From Clostridiaceae bacterium (GTDB lineage: Bacteria; Bacillota; Clostridia; Oscillospirales; Acutalibacteraceae), in the NCBI GenBank assembly GCA_016287385.1, contig JAEEWM010000027.1, positions 62,001-126,000 of the forward strand: DNA of 64,000 nucleotides, written 5' to 3'. The notes below the pieces were generated by a model. It saw only the letters and a list, made by a program, of their open reading frames with translations, searched no databases and had not been told where the DNA came from. Every line of letters begins with the position of its first letter. Position 1 is the stretch's first letter. A program made the position numbers and the translations under genes. Positions 1-15,000 of this stretch are shown here, piece by piece.

Positions 1-3000
1 CAAAGCCTACCGAAAGTCTGGAATGTTCCTCGCTGGTGATGATATCCTGCGAGAATCCCACCTTGAAGCCGTCATTATTCTTGGCGGAATTTGTAGAGGA
101 TGAAGAGCTTGAAGCTCCGGAGCCCGACAGAAGCTTTTTACTGAAGGTCTTTGCCGGCGCGTTGGAGCCTGTCGAGAACGCGCCCTCTAAACGTTCGGTG
201 GTATAGAGCGATTCAACGTTGTCCCCAAGATAATAGCCGTTGGGGATATAATCAACCTGTACGGGTATTGTACGGGTGATTTTCTTCATTTCGGTAAGAC
301 TGCCTTCGGCAAATTCGAGAGCGCTTCTGCCTTCAACGATAATATCGAACTTATAAAGCTTCGGCGTTTCCTTGGTGTGAAGCGGTACTCTCGAATCCGG
401 TTCGCCTATGCTGCTGTCGGCGGGCGCTACCGTAAGTACCCTGCCGTTCTCCGATACGGATATCTTATTGTACAAATGCTTTGTGAGATATCCTCTGTCG
501 TCAATGGCGGTGTTTTCTTTATCCCAGACGGTGTAATAGGTGTTCCAGCTGCACCCTTCCGGAAGCGTTAAGGTATAGTTATCACCGACTTTTTCCACCA
601 CAGCGTCAATATAAAGTGCCGAAAGGTCAAGATTCCACGAGAAGTCAAATGTCTCCTGCGGAGCGAGCGTGCCGACTTCAAGCGTATCGGTATATCCGTC
701 CTTACCCCTGAATTTAATGTACTGCGACGGGATATCACGCGATTCTATCCTTACGGTAACGTCGGTGACGTTGTGATTTGCGTTGCCGACTGTCAGGTCG
801 GTGTTCATAATCGCAAGACGGCTTATTATTCTGCCGTTTGTATAGGTTATTTCCACCTCGTCCACCGGATAGTCCGACATAATATCGGGTTTCTCAGATT
901 CATAGGCGCCGCCGTATTTGAGTTTATACATCGCGTCGTCATACGCCTGATTCTTTGAGGTATAGGAATCTATGGTCTTTTCGGTAGATGAAGAAGAAGT
1001 GATAACGAAAAGCTGCTGCTCAACTATTATTTTTTCCGGAATCATATCGATTATCGGGAGAACCTCGATTTGACCGGTAACCGCTTTAAGACCGTTTCCG
1101 GAAACGCTGATATTGTACGTACCCGACGGAATATTAGTGAACTGTACCGTTCCGCCGTTTGACAGGTTACTGCCTACCGTTACGGCGCCGCTTATATCGC
1201 CGGTATACGATTTCGGGTCTATCGGCTGGACGCTGTACGCGGACGATACCGGACCGTAAAGCGTGACTTTACCGTCGGTTATTACCGTTCCGTCGGCGGT
1301 GACTACCTTAATCACCTTGGTGCCGATGGCGTGCGCGGTCACGTAAACCGTCATCGGAATGTACACGGTATCAACTTCATCCGCACTGATTATAAGGGTA
1401 AGGTCATACTTGCTCGCGCTTACGTTTTCCTGCGGCGCGAAGGTTACGGAAATTCTCGCGGCGCCTTCGGCGGTTCCGATATCATAGCCCTTGAAGTAGG
1501 GGTAAACCGTTGTGGTAAGCGCGTCTTCCGAAGGAACGCCGCCCACCGTAACAAGACTTGCCCACGGAACAGAGCATCCGTTCTTATCAACAAGTACGGC
1601 GCTAAGTCCGGTAAGATTACCTGTGCCGAGGTTTACCACTCTGTAACTGAAGGTTTTTGCCTCGCCGGGTGCGGCGGAGGTCTTTACCGCGAGAGGATCT
1701 GTATCGGCGCTCATAAACCCGTCCCCGTCGGAGGCGAGATTAAGGTTTGTTATATCCATAATCGGCTTCGGAACCGTAACCGTAACGCTTATGACCTTAT
1801 CCACCGCGTAGGCGCCCTTATCCGTATCACAGGCAAGTGTAAGAATTATCTCATATTTGCCGGGGAGACATCCGGCAGCGTCTATCTGCATAGTGGCGTC
1901 GATCGCGTTGTACTCTATTCCCTTGCCGTTTACCGATACGCCTTCGGTCACCGCTTCAAGCAGGCTTGCGGTCTTCTTATCCAGCACGAACGCGTGGCCG
2001 CCGGACATAAATTTAATCTGCGGTAAGACGGTATTTCCCGCTTCAAGACTTCTGGACACAGCGCTCACGGTAACGTTGCGCATATCAAGATAACCGATAT
2101 TTTCCGCCGCGCCCTTAACCTTTGTAGTATCGCCGGCGGTGACCGATACATTGTTTCCGGTCGTGAAGTATACGCCGTAAACGTACATATCGGTGCTCGC
2201 AGTGCGGTTTGCACCGGCGTTTTTCACGGTTGCCGCCACTCTCATGGCGCCGCCCGCGTTTGCGGGAAGGACTATCTCACGGCTGTAATTACCGGCGGCG
2301 TCTACATTTGCCGTATATTTCCAAATCTGATCGCCGGTGATGGAAATTTCAATGCTGTCGCCTTCGCTTAACCCTTCGGAAGTACCGCTTACGGTGACGG
2401 TATCGCCGGTCTTGTATACCGCGGAGTCGGTGGCAACCGTCACGCTTACAGCCGGCACGACCTTTGCGTTAAAGGTACAGGCGTCGGTCATTCCGCCAAG
2501 CTCCGCCGTGGCGATTATGCCGCGGTCGCCGAGGCTTATCGCAGTGAGGTCGAGGTATGCGATATAGCGGTCGGTTGAGGTATCGTAAACGGCGGTGGAT
2601 ATTATATCCGTACCGGCCACCATTACCTTTACTACGGCACTCTCGTTATTTGCTTTTCCGTCGGAACGGATAAGCTTTACGCGAACGCGGTTGCCGCTGT
2701 CCTTAGTTAGGTAAGCCGCGTCGTTTTCAACGGAAACGCTTATGCCGTCAGCCACCGTGAGGGTTTCATCGTATCTCACGCCGGAACGCGAGGACATAAC
2801 GATGTTGTACTCCGAATCGGCGAGAGCGGTAAGCGTATACTCGCCGGTGGGCAATACGTTGGCTATCCAGTTAACCGTGGTCTCGGCTATCGCGCCCGGA
2901 AGTACCGAACGGTTGACTACCGACTCGCCTACCAGTACGCCCTGTGCGAAGAGCGATACCTTGAACGCGCCGACCGATTCGCCGGTACCGACGTTTTTAA

Positions 3001-6000
3001 GCGTTATCTTTGTCTGCATATCCGCGCCGAACGCCGCAGTACCCTCGGTCACAAGCTTTGTGACTTTAAGCGCCGGCATGGCACGGCCTTCAAGCACGTT
3101 GCCCTCTATCGCCTTATCTGTATAAGCGTTGTTGAGTTCATTCGACTCGTCGACTGTGGACATCGCGTCACATACGGCGGTAATTCTGCTTGCCGCCTCA
3201 TAATTCTTCCATGTAAATTTAACTTCTTTGGACTCGCCCGCAAGAACTGAACCTATAAGCGCCGCGCCGAGATAGCGTTCGTCGGCGTAATAGGTCACGG
3301 TGGAGCTGTTCTCCGCGGCGGCGTCGCCGATATTCTTCACTATCGCGGTTATTATCGCGTCGGAGCCGTCAACCTCGAGGTTAATGCTCTCTACTGTAAG
3401 GTCCGCTTTTTGCAGAGTTACAGTTCCGAGATTATAGGTCCATGTGTTATCCGCACGGTCTGTGTCAAGCGTGCGCGGATACGGACCGTCCGCCGTGAAG
3501 GTGACGGTCTGCGACTCGCCGTCCTCCGGAACAAAGCTCAGCGTAAGCGTTACCGATTCGCCGGGCGCCAGTGAGGATACCGAAATGCTCGTCGCCCACT
3601 TGCCGTTTATGCGCGCGGTAAGCGGGAACTCGCCGGTATTATCGTTACCGGAGTTCTTAACCGTTACGTTAAAGGATATCGATTTGCCCGAGGCGATATT
3701 CAGCCCTCTTGTCGCCGTCGCGCCGTTTACAAGCGATTTTCCTTCGTATGTGACGGCGGTTATCCCGATGTTCGGGAAAACAGTGCGTCCCGAAGCGCCG
3801 TAAACGATAGCGCTGCGCTGGTTATTGAACATATCCGCTTCTTCAAAAGCTATGGAAACGTCATTTGCCCTTACGGTGTAAACGTGCGACCGGTTATCCG
3901 TGGCGATATCGGTAAATTTGACGTCGGCACACTGAACGGTGCGCTCCTCTCCGCCTATGATATAGGTCTTTTCGTAAACGGACGTTATCCTTTGATATCC
4001 GAGGTAAACGTCATCCTTATAAAGACTCACTACGAACTCGCTGGGGATCGGGTTTTCGGGTTTATCGTTCATAACGCGGGCGAAGATGACTATTTCCTCG
4101 CCGGCGTCTACCGTGTTGGTCCGGGAAACCGGCTGACCGCCGACCGTGATTTCAAGCCCCTTACCTACCGAGCCGGAAAGAATTTCCGGAATTATGATAA
4201 GGTCGGGACGGTCATCGTTTACGGTTACCATTACGTTGTGTACCGCGTAGGAATCCGTAGGCAGATCTTCCGAGTTGTATCCCTTGGTGATAAGGGCGTT
4301 TGAGGTGCCGTTATCGTCGGTGACGGTAAGGGTGGCGATATACGTGCCCGAGGCGGTGTATACGTGAGTAGGCGCAATGCCCCAGCCCGAGGAACCGTCG
4401 CCGAAGTCCCACAGGAAGGTCTTAATCTGACCGTCGGGGTCATAACTGCGCGAGCCGTCGAATACCACCGTCTTATTGACGGTAGCGTTGAAGTCAACGC
4501 CGGCGTTGGCTGTGGGCAGTGCGTTTATGACCGTCTGTGTGCTTACCTGAGATTTTTCGGGGTCAGGCGAAGTTCCGACACGGAATTCGTAAACACCCGC
4601 CGGCATTTCGGCGTTTGCGTAAAGATCAATGTAGAAGTAAACCAGCTGCATACCGTAAGAAGTCACGGTGACCGATTCTTTATCAACAAGGGTGAACTCA
4701 CCGGTCTTTCCGTTCTTAACGGGCGCTCTGTACAGGTAAAGCATTACGCTTTCGGGGTTCTTGCCGGAATTGTATACCGTCGCCTGGACGCCGAGTTTTA
4801 CGGTATCGTCTTCATCGTGGAACCTGCCCGTATCGTAGAAGACGGCGGTACGCTTCAATACGCCTTGATCTTCAAGATAAATTATCTTGCTCGTTTTAAG
4901 CTCGGTGACCGCGGTTGACGAGCCGTAGACCACCTTGTAATAACGCGGCAGAATGTTGCCGTTACTGTCACGGAGGATTTCGTCAACAACATAAAGCAGG
5001 TCCTTTTCCTCGCCGTCTACCGTATAAGTATCTTTCCAGTAATTCGAGAATGAAAGCGACGTCGGTTCATCACTGTAATCGGCAGTCGCGTAACGGTAAA
5101 CCGCCGCTATATTCTCGCGTGCGAAATCAGCCGATTCGCCGATCATGAGTACCTGATACCTGAGCGCCGCGTTCGCGTCGCTCAGAGCGGCGGTATTTAT
5201 CGGAGCCGTGAAGACGTAGGAGTCTTCCCCGCTCTTGTTGCCGCTGAGCCCCTCCGGAACAAAGACGTTGACGCTTACGTTGGTCTCGGTGTTTCGGATA
5301 AACTCGGGCAGACCGTTGGAGCCGACTATTACCGACATCGAATCGATGTACTGACCCGTACTGTCATCAAGCACCTTGACGCTGTCACGCGCCACGATAT
5401 GAGTATTGACTTCGCTTATAAGCGAATCAAGTTCAACACCCTCATAAGGTTTATGAGTTATGGTTGCGGTGAAATCCCTGATAACGCCGTAAACGTCATC
5501 AAGATAGTGCTCTTGAAGCTCGGGCATCTTCCACATTATCGTGAAGTAGCCCCAAACCATATTCGGCAGATCGCCGCCGTCGTCCGCAAGGCCGTTGTTT
5601 ATGCCGGGTATGTCGCCGAGCACGAGACGGAACGAATTGGTGTTATAAGAGCCGAACGAAGAGCTGACTATCTCCCAGGTCGAGACGAGTCCCGAAGTAT
5701 TCGACACGATATCAAGCTGACTTGAATCGAGTATGACATTCTTCGCGACGCCGGTGCCTCCGTTGGTGACCGATACCGCAAGGCGGAAGCTCGCGTTCGG
5801 ATAAATCTTATGCGGCAGGTAATAATCAACGGTGAGCAGCGGCTGCGGGTTTACTCTGATTTCCACCGCGTCGGTCGAAGTGGTTACAAGCTTTCCGTTT
5901 ACCATATAGGTAATGCGGGCAAATACCTGATACGTTCTGCCGGACTCGCCGCCCATTCCGATACCGGGTATTATCTTCCACTTGCCGTTATAGGTCGCGC

Positions 6001-9000
6001 CCGAAGCAATAGCCGAATCGGAAGCGCCCTGAGTCTGAATAATGTATACGTTATCGGTTATGAAAGTTACTTCCTTTGTAACCGGGTCGGTATACTGTAC
6101 GACCACTTCGGTCGTGAGACTTTCAAGACTGTAATTCGGATAGTTATTTGTGATTTTAAGTTCAGCGTCAAACGCCTGACGTTCAAGCGAAGCAGTTTGT
6201 GAAAGCGAAAGCTTAACGATTTCATAAACGCCGCCCGAAGCCGACTCGTCTTTCTTTATTCTTTCGCCGGTTTCGTTCTGGAAGACGAAATAATCAAGCT
6301 CTTCCACCTCGCTGTCGTCCGGCATCTGAATTTCAAGCTGCTCTTTCTTTCCGTTTGCGGTAACAACCTCCATATTGATCTTCTGTTTGCCGGGGTTGTA
6401 GATGGGGACGCGGACCTGCGTAGTCTTCGCGGGATATACGGGAAGTCCCGTATCCTCATCAAAGCTTACGTAACTGCCGGTCACTCTGAGTCCGATTTTA
6501 TTTGCGGACGCACTGCCGTCAATAAAGGTCGGCAGGTCGTAGTATCCCGGCTGTACAAGCAGCTGTACCGTTACGTTTGACATAGCGGGTATTGTTCCTA
6601 TATAACCGCCGCCGACTACCGATATGCCGCTTACGTTACCGTCTATTACCGCTACCGCGTCGATTACGTCGATAAGACTGTGGTTGACTATCCTGGTTTC
6701 AAGCACCGCCGCGCTCTGCATGTTTTTGGCAATAGTGAACCAGGGCATCGTACTGCCGAGGCTCGGCTCGGGTATTTTAACGCCCAGATCTATTGACAAT
6801 TCTATTTCATATTCATCGACTATGGTGGTTTCGGTAACAGTCCAGGTGATCTCAACCGGGTTGGTAATGAGTTCGACTTCCTCATAGACCGGCTGAGTCA
6901 TAGGCATAACCGTAAATTCGCCCGTATAGGTCTGCTTACCCTTTGCCGATACGGTGAAATCGTAAACGCCTATCGGTTTATCATTAAGTGTGGCGATGCC
7001 GTTTTCATCCGTGGTAAGCGAATAATTCAGATAGTATATATTTTCTTTTCCGTTTACATACTGTATGTACGGTTCACGGCCGTAAAGCGTTATGACGGCG
7101 CCGGAAACACTTTCGCCGAAGTCGTCGCGCACCTTGAACTGAACCGAACCGTACTCGAGCGCCGTAACTTCAAGCCCTACCGGTACAGCAAGCGAAACCG
7201 CGCCGTTTGTAACGGTAACGGTATCCTGATATTTGCCGAGCTGTACGGAAGATGTCGGCGCCATGATTACGCTGAAAGTAAGACTCTCGCCGGGTGCAAG
7301 GGTGGTCTTGTCCGGCTCACCCGCTCTTATAAAGCCGAGCGTGCCGTTTTCGACCCTGATGTTTCTCATCGTCGCGATACCCTTGTTGGTTACGGTAACC
7401 GTCTTTGTCACAGTAGAGCCCGGATTTGCCGCGGCGGTTATCGCCTTGGTATCCGCGTAAAGCTTCGGAACGCCCGGTCGCATACTGAGTTTTACCGTGG
7501 CGGTGGCGGAAGCGCCCTCTATTGAGGAGAACTGAATTATGTACTCGGCGCTGTCGGCGCAGTCCTCATCGGTAAAGAAGTTGAGCGCCACCTGGAAGGA
7601 TTCGCCGGCGCCAAGGGTGGATTTGACGGTTGAATAATCAAGCATTGCAGTAATGCCGTCATAATCGTTGCCGTTGAGCAATACCGCCGAAACGCCGGTA
7701 AGGGCGCCGTCGCTGCCGTCCCACGCGCTGTTATAAAGGTTTATCTTTGCGGTGAAATCGGTATTCTTCGCCGCCGTAACGGTAGTGGCGGTGGGCTTGG
7801 TTTCCATACCGTAGATGGTGATATCGCTGCCCCTTATACCGCTGCCGAAGAGCTTTTCAAACGCATAGGCGCTGATGCTCCATTTACCCGCGTCGCCGTT
7901 TACGGCTTTGAACGAGTAGGTGAAATTACCGTTTTCATCAGCGGTGAGGAATATTATCTTTTCGCCGCGATAGAAGTTTTCATAATCCTTCGGCACGTTG
8001 CCGCTTACCTCCGCTCCGTCGGGCAGTCTGTCGCCGTAGTACGGAGCAAGATTCATATCGAGGACTATGGTGCCGGTATACGGTGTGTTGCCCACGCCGG
8101 CGTTACCGGTTATCGTAACCATTTCGCCTACGAAATAGTTGTTCATCGAGGTGCTTACGCTGCCGACGATATCGTCGATAAACATTATCTGGGTATCGTA
8201 CGTCGCAACATAAGAAGCGCCCTGCGCCGAGAAAGTAAGGGTGTACATACCGCTTACAAGTCCCTCGGTGAGTATCGCGCCGGTAAATTTACCTGTGCCT
8301 CTGTCTGTAAGAACCGCTTCACGGAATATGCTGCTGTCCGAATTATATTCGATACGCGCCGATATCATCGCGCCGTCGTTTACGCTTGTAAGCAGTCTGT
8401 CGGGCTTTGAAGCCAGCGACATTTCGCCGCTTACGTCTATCGAATAACTCGAGCCGACAAAGATGTTCGCGCCGAAATCCTCGTCTTCGCCGGTCTTGTT
8501 CGGATTAACTGTAAATTTAAGACCGTCTGTTACGGTAAATTCATAGCTGTAAGCGTAACTGCCAAAGGCGGCATCGACGGTATCCCAGTCAAGCGGTGTG
8601 TAGTAGGTGGTTTCAAAATCGGCGCCGTTGCCCTTTTCAAGGGTTATCATGAGCCGCCAGTTGCCCGAAGAATCGGGTTTCCAGTTAAGTATCTGGACAG
8701 AAGTACTGTTGCCCTGAATACCGTTATAGTTATTGGAAGAAACGGTCTGCCACTTTGTAGGAGCGCCGTCCGAATCGAGTTTGTTTGCCCAGAGTTTAAG
8801 AACGTACGGCTGATAAAGCGTCGCAACGCTTCTGTTGGATACGCGAACGAGGAAGCTCGCGCTGTTGCCCCATTCGACAGTATCGGCGGGAGCCCACGAA
8901 ACGTCGGAGAGCCAGAGATCAGGCTTAATGACGGTAATATTTACAGTATCTTCTGCCGCCTCGGACGCGGTTTCAAGTACCGCGAGGTCCGCGTCGGTCA

Positions 9001-12000
9001 CAACGCTTACGGTATGCACGCCGTCGCTCACTACCCATTTCGCGGTAATTCCCGTAGAGTAAGGAACGCCTTTTTTGAGGGTATCGGCGGCGACTTTAAC
9101 CGTTTTGATAATAGTGCCGTCAATGTAGAAGCGTACGTTTACCGCCTTTGATATATCGGCGTTCGGCGTGAGGGTCGCCGTCAGCGTGAGCGTGCCGCCC
9201 TGCGCTATTCTGCCGCCCGTCATACCTATCGGATATTCTATCTCAAGCCCGGTCGCTATTTCCGCCTTATCAACCGTGAATTCCGCGGTTTCAAACATAA
9301 CCGAGTTATCGCTCGAATCGGTTTCGATGAGAAGCGGGTCGTCCGCGGCGATTATAACGGTATGACGTCCGGCTGTAGGCGTCGCGTAGAAATTGACGTT
9401 TCTTGAAGCGCCTGCCGCAAGAGTCACGGAGGCGGTGTCGCAAAGCGCGCCGTCGATGTAAAGCGAAATATTGAATTTCGCGTTTGCTCTGCCGGAATTG
9501 GCGACGCTTACCGAATAGATTACTTTTTCTTCCGATGTAAGTCTCGCAGTCTTATCCAGCGTGGTGCCGTTTTTCCAGTCACCGTCGGTGACGGTGATTT
9601 CGGCAAAATCGGTTTGCTCGGCGTTGTAGCTGTCTGTTTTGCTGTTGTTCTGCTTATTCGATTCTTTAAGCGTATCAAGCAGGTCGTTAGCCACTATCTT
9701 GATTATCTGCGCGCCAGTTTCGGCGGTATAGGTGAAGGAAACGGTCTTCCCCTCGCCTACCGCGATTCCGCCGCTTACCGTCTGATAACCGCGGTACGTG
9801 CCGTTGAGATAGAAGCCTACGAGGAACGACATATCGGCGGGAACCTCGCCGAAAGCCGAAGCGCTGTTGCTGACCAGCGCGTCAATACGCACGGTGTCGT
9901 TTTCTTTAATGGTGTTTTCGCTGTCGACCGCGGTAAAGTCGCTGTCTGTCGCGCCCATTCTGTAAACCGTGACGGATGATATTATCAGGTCGGGACGCTT
10001 ATCGATTACACGTATTTCCTTCGTAACCGTGGCTGAGGCGCCCCTTTGGTCTGTCGCGGTAAGGGTTATCGTATAGTCGCCGGGGGTCAGATAGCGGTAA
10101 GAAATACTCTTTCCGTTTTTGACCGTGCCGTCGCCCATATTCCACACAAACGTAAGGTTATCGGTCTCGCCTTCGTCAACGTCGCTCGACTGCTCTGCGC
10201 CGAATGTTTCGGTATTGGAGGAATCGACCGTCGCTTTCGCCGTGATTACGGGACGCGGCGCGTGATTCACCGCGTACGGACTCGTCACGATATCCTTTGA
10301 GCACGCTTCCGCGGTAAATGCGAGTGAAGTTGCGTTTTCGGGTACCGTGAAATCAAACGTATATGAATGGTTGCCGGGCGCAAGACCCTCAAAGTCTTTG
10401 CTTGCCACAGTAAGTACGGCGGCGCCGGTATTGACTTTGAGCACCAGCGTACCTGCCGCTTTTGCGGGACCGTTATTTGTAAAGTTAACGGTTATCTTCA
10501 TCGGCTTGCCCGCGGCGGGAACCGCCACGTCGGTCATAACCGACTTGAATTCAATAGTGAATACCGACGTCGGTACGGCGCTTACCGGGCCTACGGGCGC
10601 GGAAACGTTACCCGCCCTGTCGACCGAGCGGAACCAGTAATAATATCTTACTCCGTCGGTAAGCCCGATATCCGAGAAGCTGCCGGAGGCGGTCTCGCCT
10701 ACGCTTTCAAGCGTCAGCGGATCGGCGTTCGGGTCGGTAGAGCGAAGTACGCGGGTATAGTAAACGTCGACCGGTGGCATCCGGAAACTGAGCGTAACAC
10801 AGCCGCCGCTCATCGCGTCCGCCGCCTTCAAATCGTCCGGCGCCGCGGGCGGCAGAGAATCGTACTTGTATTTCGCGTAATACCAAGACGAAGCATAGGT
10901 GGCGCCGCCGTTATTCTCGGCGTTTACGCGCACGGCGAACCAAGCCCCCTCCTCGAGTCCGGCGAGGCTTGAAAAATCTATAACGGTTACCGCCTTAAAG
11001 GCGCTGTGACCTATGCCCGCAAGCATGGTCATATCCACCTCGACGCGCTCAATGCCCTCGGTCACCACCGCGGCGGGATGCCACGTCAGGTTCTCGTTGG
11101 GCTCTTCGGTTGAGTTGGGTCCCATATAGGCGTATTCAAATGTAAAGCGTTTGATACCTATTCTGTCCGACGCAACCGCGGTAAGAGTCAGGTCGCCGTT
11201 AAAGCTTGACGAACGCAGCGGATCAAGATAGATAACGGTAGGCGGTGTTTTCTGCTCACCGGGAAGCGCGGTGACTTCGTTGGAGAAGGCGCCCTCTTCG
11301 CCGCCGGCTATCGCGCATATCTTATATCTGTACGCGACGGTCGGGTCAAGCTCATCGTCGACGTAGACACTTTCTGACGCCGATACGTCGGCAAGAAATT
11401 CATAGGCGCCGTTTGAAAGCGCTCTGTAAATACGGTACCCCGTAACATCAAGGCGCAGTACCGCCTGCCAGCCGAGTGCTATCTTGCGCTCGCCCGGTTC
11501 GGCAATAAGCGAAGCGGGAGCCGCCGGCGTATCGCCGAAAGCGTAAACATTGGTTTTCCACTCGCTCTTATTGCCCGCCGGGTCAAGAACGCGGAAGCGT
11601 AAGAATATATTTTGCGAAGCGCCCGGGCGGACCTTTGAAAGGTCTACCGTAACGTCGGTACCGTTGAATTCGCCGTTATAAAGTTCGGCAAACATGGCGT
11701 TGACGTCATCATAGCTCTTCCACTGAACCTCAACGGAGGATACCTTTACGTTATCGTACGCCGAAACTCTGAACGTCTGTACGCTTGAAATGCACGTTCT
11801 TTCTTCGGGCGTAACGGAGGAAACCGACGGCGCCGTAACGTCTTTGATCATCGAAACGGCTGTATCCGTCACTGCCGGGTCGCTCGTAATCTGCTGACCC
11901 GCCGAGGTCGCAACGGCTACCACGGCGTAGTAATATTCCACGCCCACGCCCGCCAGTATATCGCTGTATGAACGCGATGCGGTTTCGGCAATAAGGTTGG

Positions 12001-15000
12001 CGCTGTTTACTATGCCGTCTTTGACGGTACTCCTGTAAATGAGATATTTTTCGCTGTTGGACACACTGCCCCAGCGAATGCTTATCTTACCGACTTCGGA
12101 GTAGGAGTTGACGTATTCGGGGCTGAAAAGCTTAAGCCCGATTTCGAGATCCTTTACGTTACTGCCGAAGCTGGTGCTGCCGTAATATTCGGCGTAGAAG
12201 TGCTGGGCTCCGAGCCAGCCGGAATCGGTCGCGGGGACGGTGTAGGTGACCGTAGCCGTGCCGTCTGCCGCAAACGTGCCCTCGGCAAACCAGCGTTTAT
12301 AATTATCAACGACTCTGTAAAGCCGTACGATTACGCCTTGTCTTGCCGTCGGCGAAGTTACCTTGAAGGTCAGCGTGTCGCCGAGCATTATGCTGTCAAA
12401 TTCCGCCGCGCCGTTTACCGTAACGGCAATATCGTATTTGGGAACGCCGGCGAAAACAATATTGCTGCACAGGAATTCACTGCGGTTGCCCGCGATGTCC
12501 ACCGCGCTTAAAAGATATACGTAATACCTGCCGGAGGAAAGACTGTTTTCGGCTTTAACAGCCGCCGGTTCGGTGGATATAACACTGTAATAATACTGAC
12601 TTGCGAAAGAAGCCGGGTCGCTTATGAGATTTTGCGCTTTTTGCAGATCTGAAAACTCGTAGCGGCGAACCTCAAGGGCGGAAAGAGTCTCTCCGTTATC
12701 GGGCACGAACCAGTTGACCGACGCCACGAGCCGCTCATAACCGTACTGTGAATCGGGCCCGTTGACCGAGACCGCGGCAGTAAGCGTTCCGCCGCTTATA
12801 TCGGGCGCGAGGTTATCTACCGTTATTTCGGTTTCATAATAGCAGGTAAGCTCCGAAAAATCGGTAACGGTGAGGGTGATTTTGTAAACACCGTCGGGTA
12901 TATAACGCTTTCCGTCGGTGCCGGTAAGCGCCGCGGCGCCCGCGTAATCGCCGAGGTCAAGGGTGTTAAGCGTACCCGACTCATTACATACGGCACCTAT
13001 ATAACCGTTATAATAGTTATACTGATAACTCCAGTAACCGCCGCTTTCGGTATTGTAGGTACGGGTGGCGTAAACGTTGCCCGCCGCGTCAGTCACGGTT
13101 ACGAGGATGGTCTTTATGTAGTTATTGTCGAGCGCGTTGATCTTATAGTTTATTCTGCCGTTTGTATTTGTTCCGGCAAGAACGGTGGTTTCAGCGGTAA
13201 ACGCGCCGGTAGGCGGCGTAACATCGGCAAGCGGCTTGATATTCGCCGACTTTTCTGTCTTATCGCCGAGACCGCCGGTATAAGTGAGCACACACACCTT
13301 GAAATAGTACGAGCCGGTGTATTTTACGGCGTCAAGCGGTACTACAGCGGTGGTAACGCCGGACTGAACGTCGGTTTCGCTGAAAGCGTAATAGTCGTCA
13401 CCCACCTTGTAAGCGTAAACCCTGTAACCGTATTCAGGCGTGCCGTCAAGAACGTCGCCGGGCAAGTTTACCTTGTCCCACGTTACGGTAGCGCAGGCGT
13501 TGCCGGGCGTGACGGTAAGACCGGTCGGCGGATCTATTTTGAGATAGGTGTAAGTGGCTTTCTTTATAACCGACTTGTTCCCGTGATAATCAATCGCATA
13601 CGCGACTATTTCGATGATATCCTCGTTTTTGAGTTCTGTATTTCTGCTGTTATTGTTATAATCGCCATTATTGTTGTAGCGCGTTCTGCTTATCATAATC
13701 GACGCGCTTACGGAAGATATCTTATCCGACGCGTATTCGCCGAGCTGATATCCGCCGTTGTAGCTATACGTATCGGAATTGCTCTTTAACCAACTGCCGC
13801 CGTTTACGCGGTATTCGATGACGACTTCTTTTATAAGCTGGTCGTCTTTGACGTTTACGGATATCACGGAGGAATTATCAACGGTGACCGCGCCGGTGGT
13901 GTTGATGATATCGCTGATTTCGGGCGCGCCGGCGTCGTCAAGCAGTTTGATCGGCGCGGTGGGAAGCGTGGTTACCCAAACGATATCGCTGCCGTCAAAG
14001 ATATCGCTCTGCCAGTTTGTCATTTCCTTCGTGTTGTCCTTGACAAGCCGGACATAGAAGCTGTAATATCTGTCAGGCACAAGATAGTAATAGTTTAACG
14101 ACAGATTGCCGGAAACCGGCAGCATATTACCGTTTGTAAACTCATACGTAAACTCGCCGTTTACTATTTTATCGGTAATATTCACGTCGTATCCGCCGTC
14201 ACTGCGGATATACCAGTACTCTACCTTTGCGTAATCAAGAATGTGATCGAGGAAATCGTTCATCATTTCCTCGGTGAGGTTTTCATTCTTCCAGTAGGAT
14301 ATAAACGCCTCGCAAATATTAGCCCTCGTTTCGCTGTCAAAATACGGCTCAAAGGCTTCAATGTAAAAGCGGTCACTGCCCGCGGTTACGTTAAGGGGAG
14401 CGAGCGGCGCTCTTTTTACGGTGTTCGCGTCAATAGTGAACTGTGAATAGCTCCAATCGGAGACGTTGCCGGCGGTATCGGTGACCCTTATTCCGGCAAA
14501 ATAGGTGCCGGGCTGCGCGTTATGGCAATCATAATGCGCGCGGAACCACATGCCCTCGTTAAAGCGTACGTCGGCTGTCGGGTAATAATACGTCGCGGGT
14601 GCGGGAAGACCGGCGGCTGGTGTGTAAACATAACTGCCCTCAACGCCGCTTCGGGTATAATAGGCGATCTCAATACTGTAAAGTCTGCCGTCATCCTTCG
14701 CCCGGACGTTGGTTTGCCTGTTGCTGTATCCGCCTCTGCTCTCGTTATAAGGTCTTATATCGGTAATAACGGGCGCCTCGGTATCCGCGCCGACAGAGCA
14801 TTCATACTTATACACGTAATCAAGCTCAACGTTGTATTTGCCCGTGGCTTGCTGATACTGTCTTACAGTAAACGTGGGGTACTTTATCGGGTCGATATAG
14901 ACGCGTACTCTTCCGTTTTCGGAGGAGGTACTGCTGTAATCGTAAGAGCCCCTGTCGGTTATGTAATTGCCGTCTTTATCATAGAAATGATATCCGAATC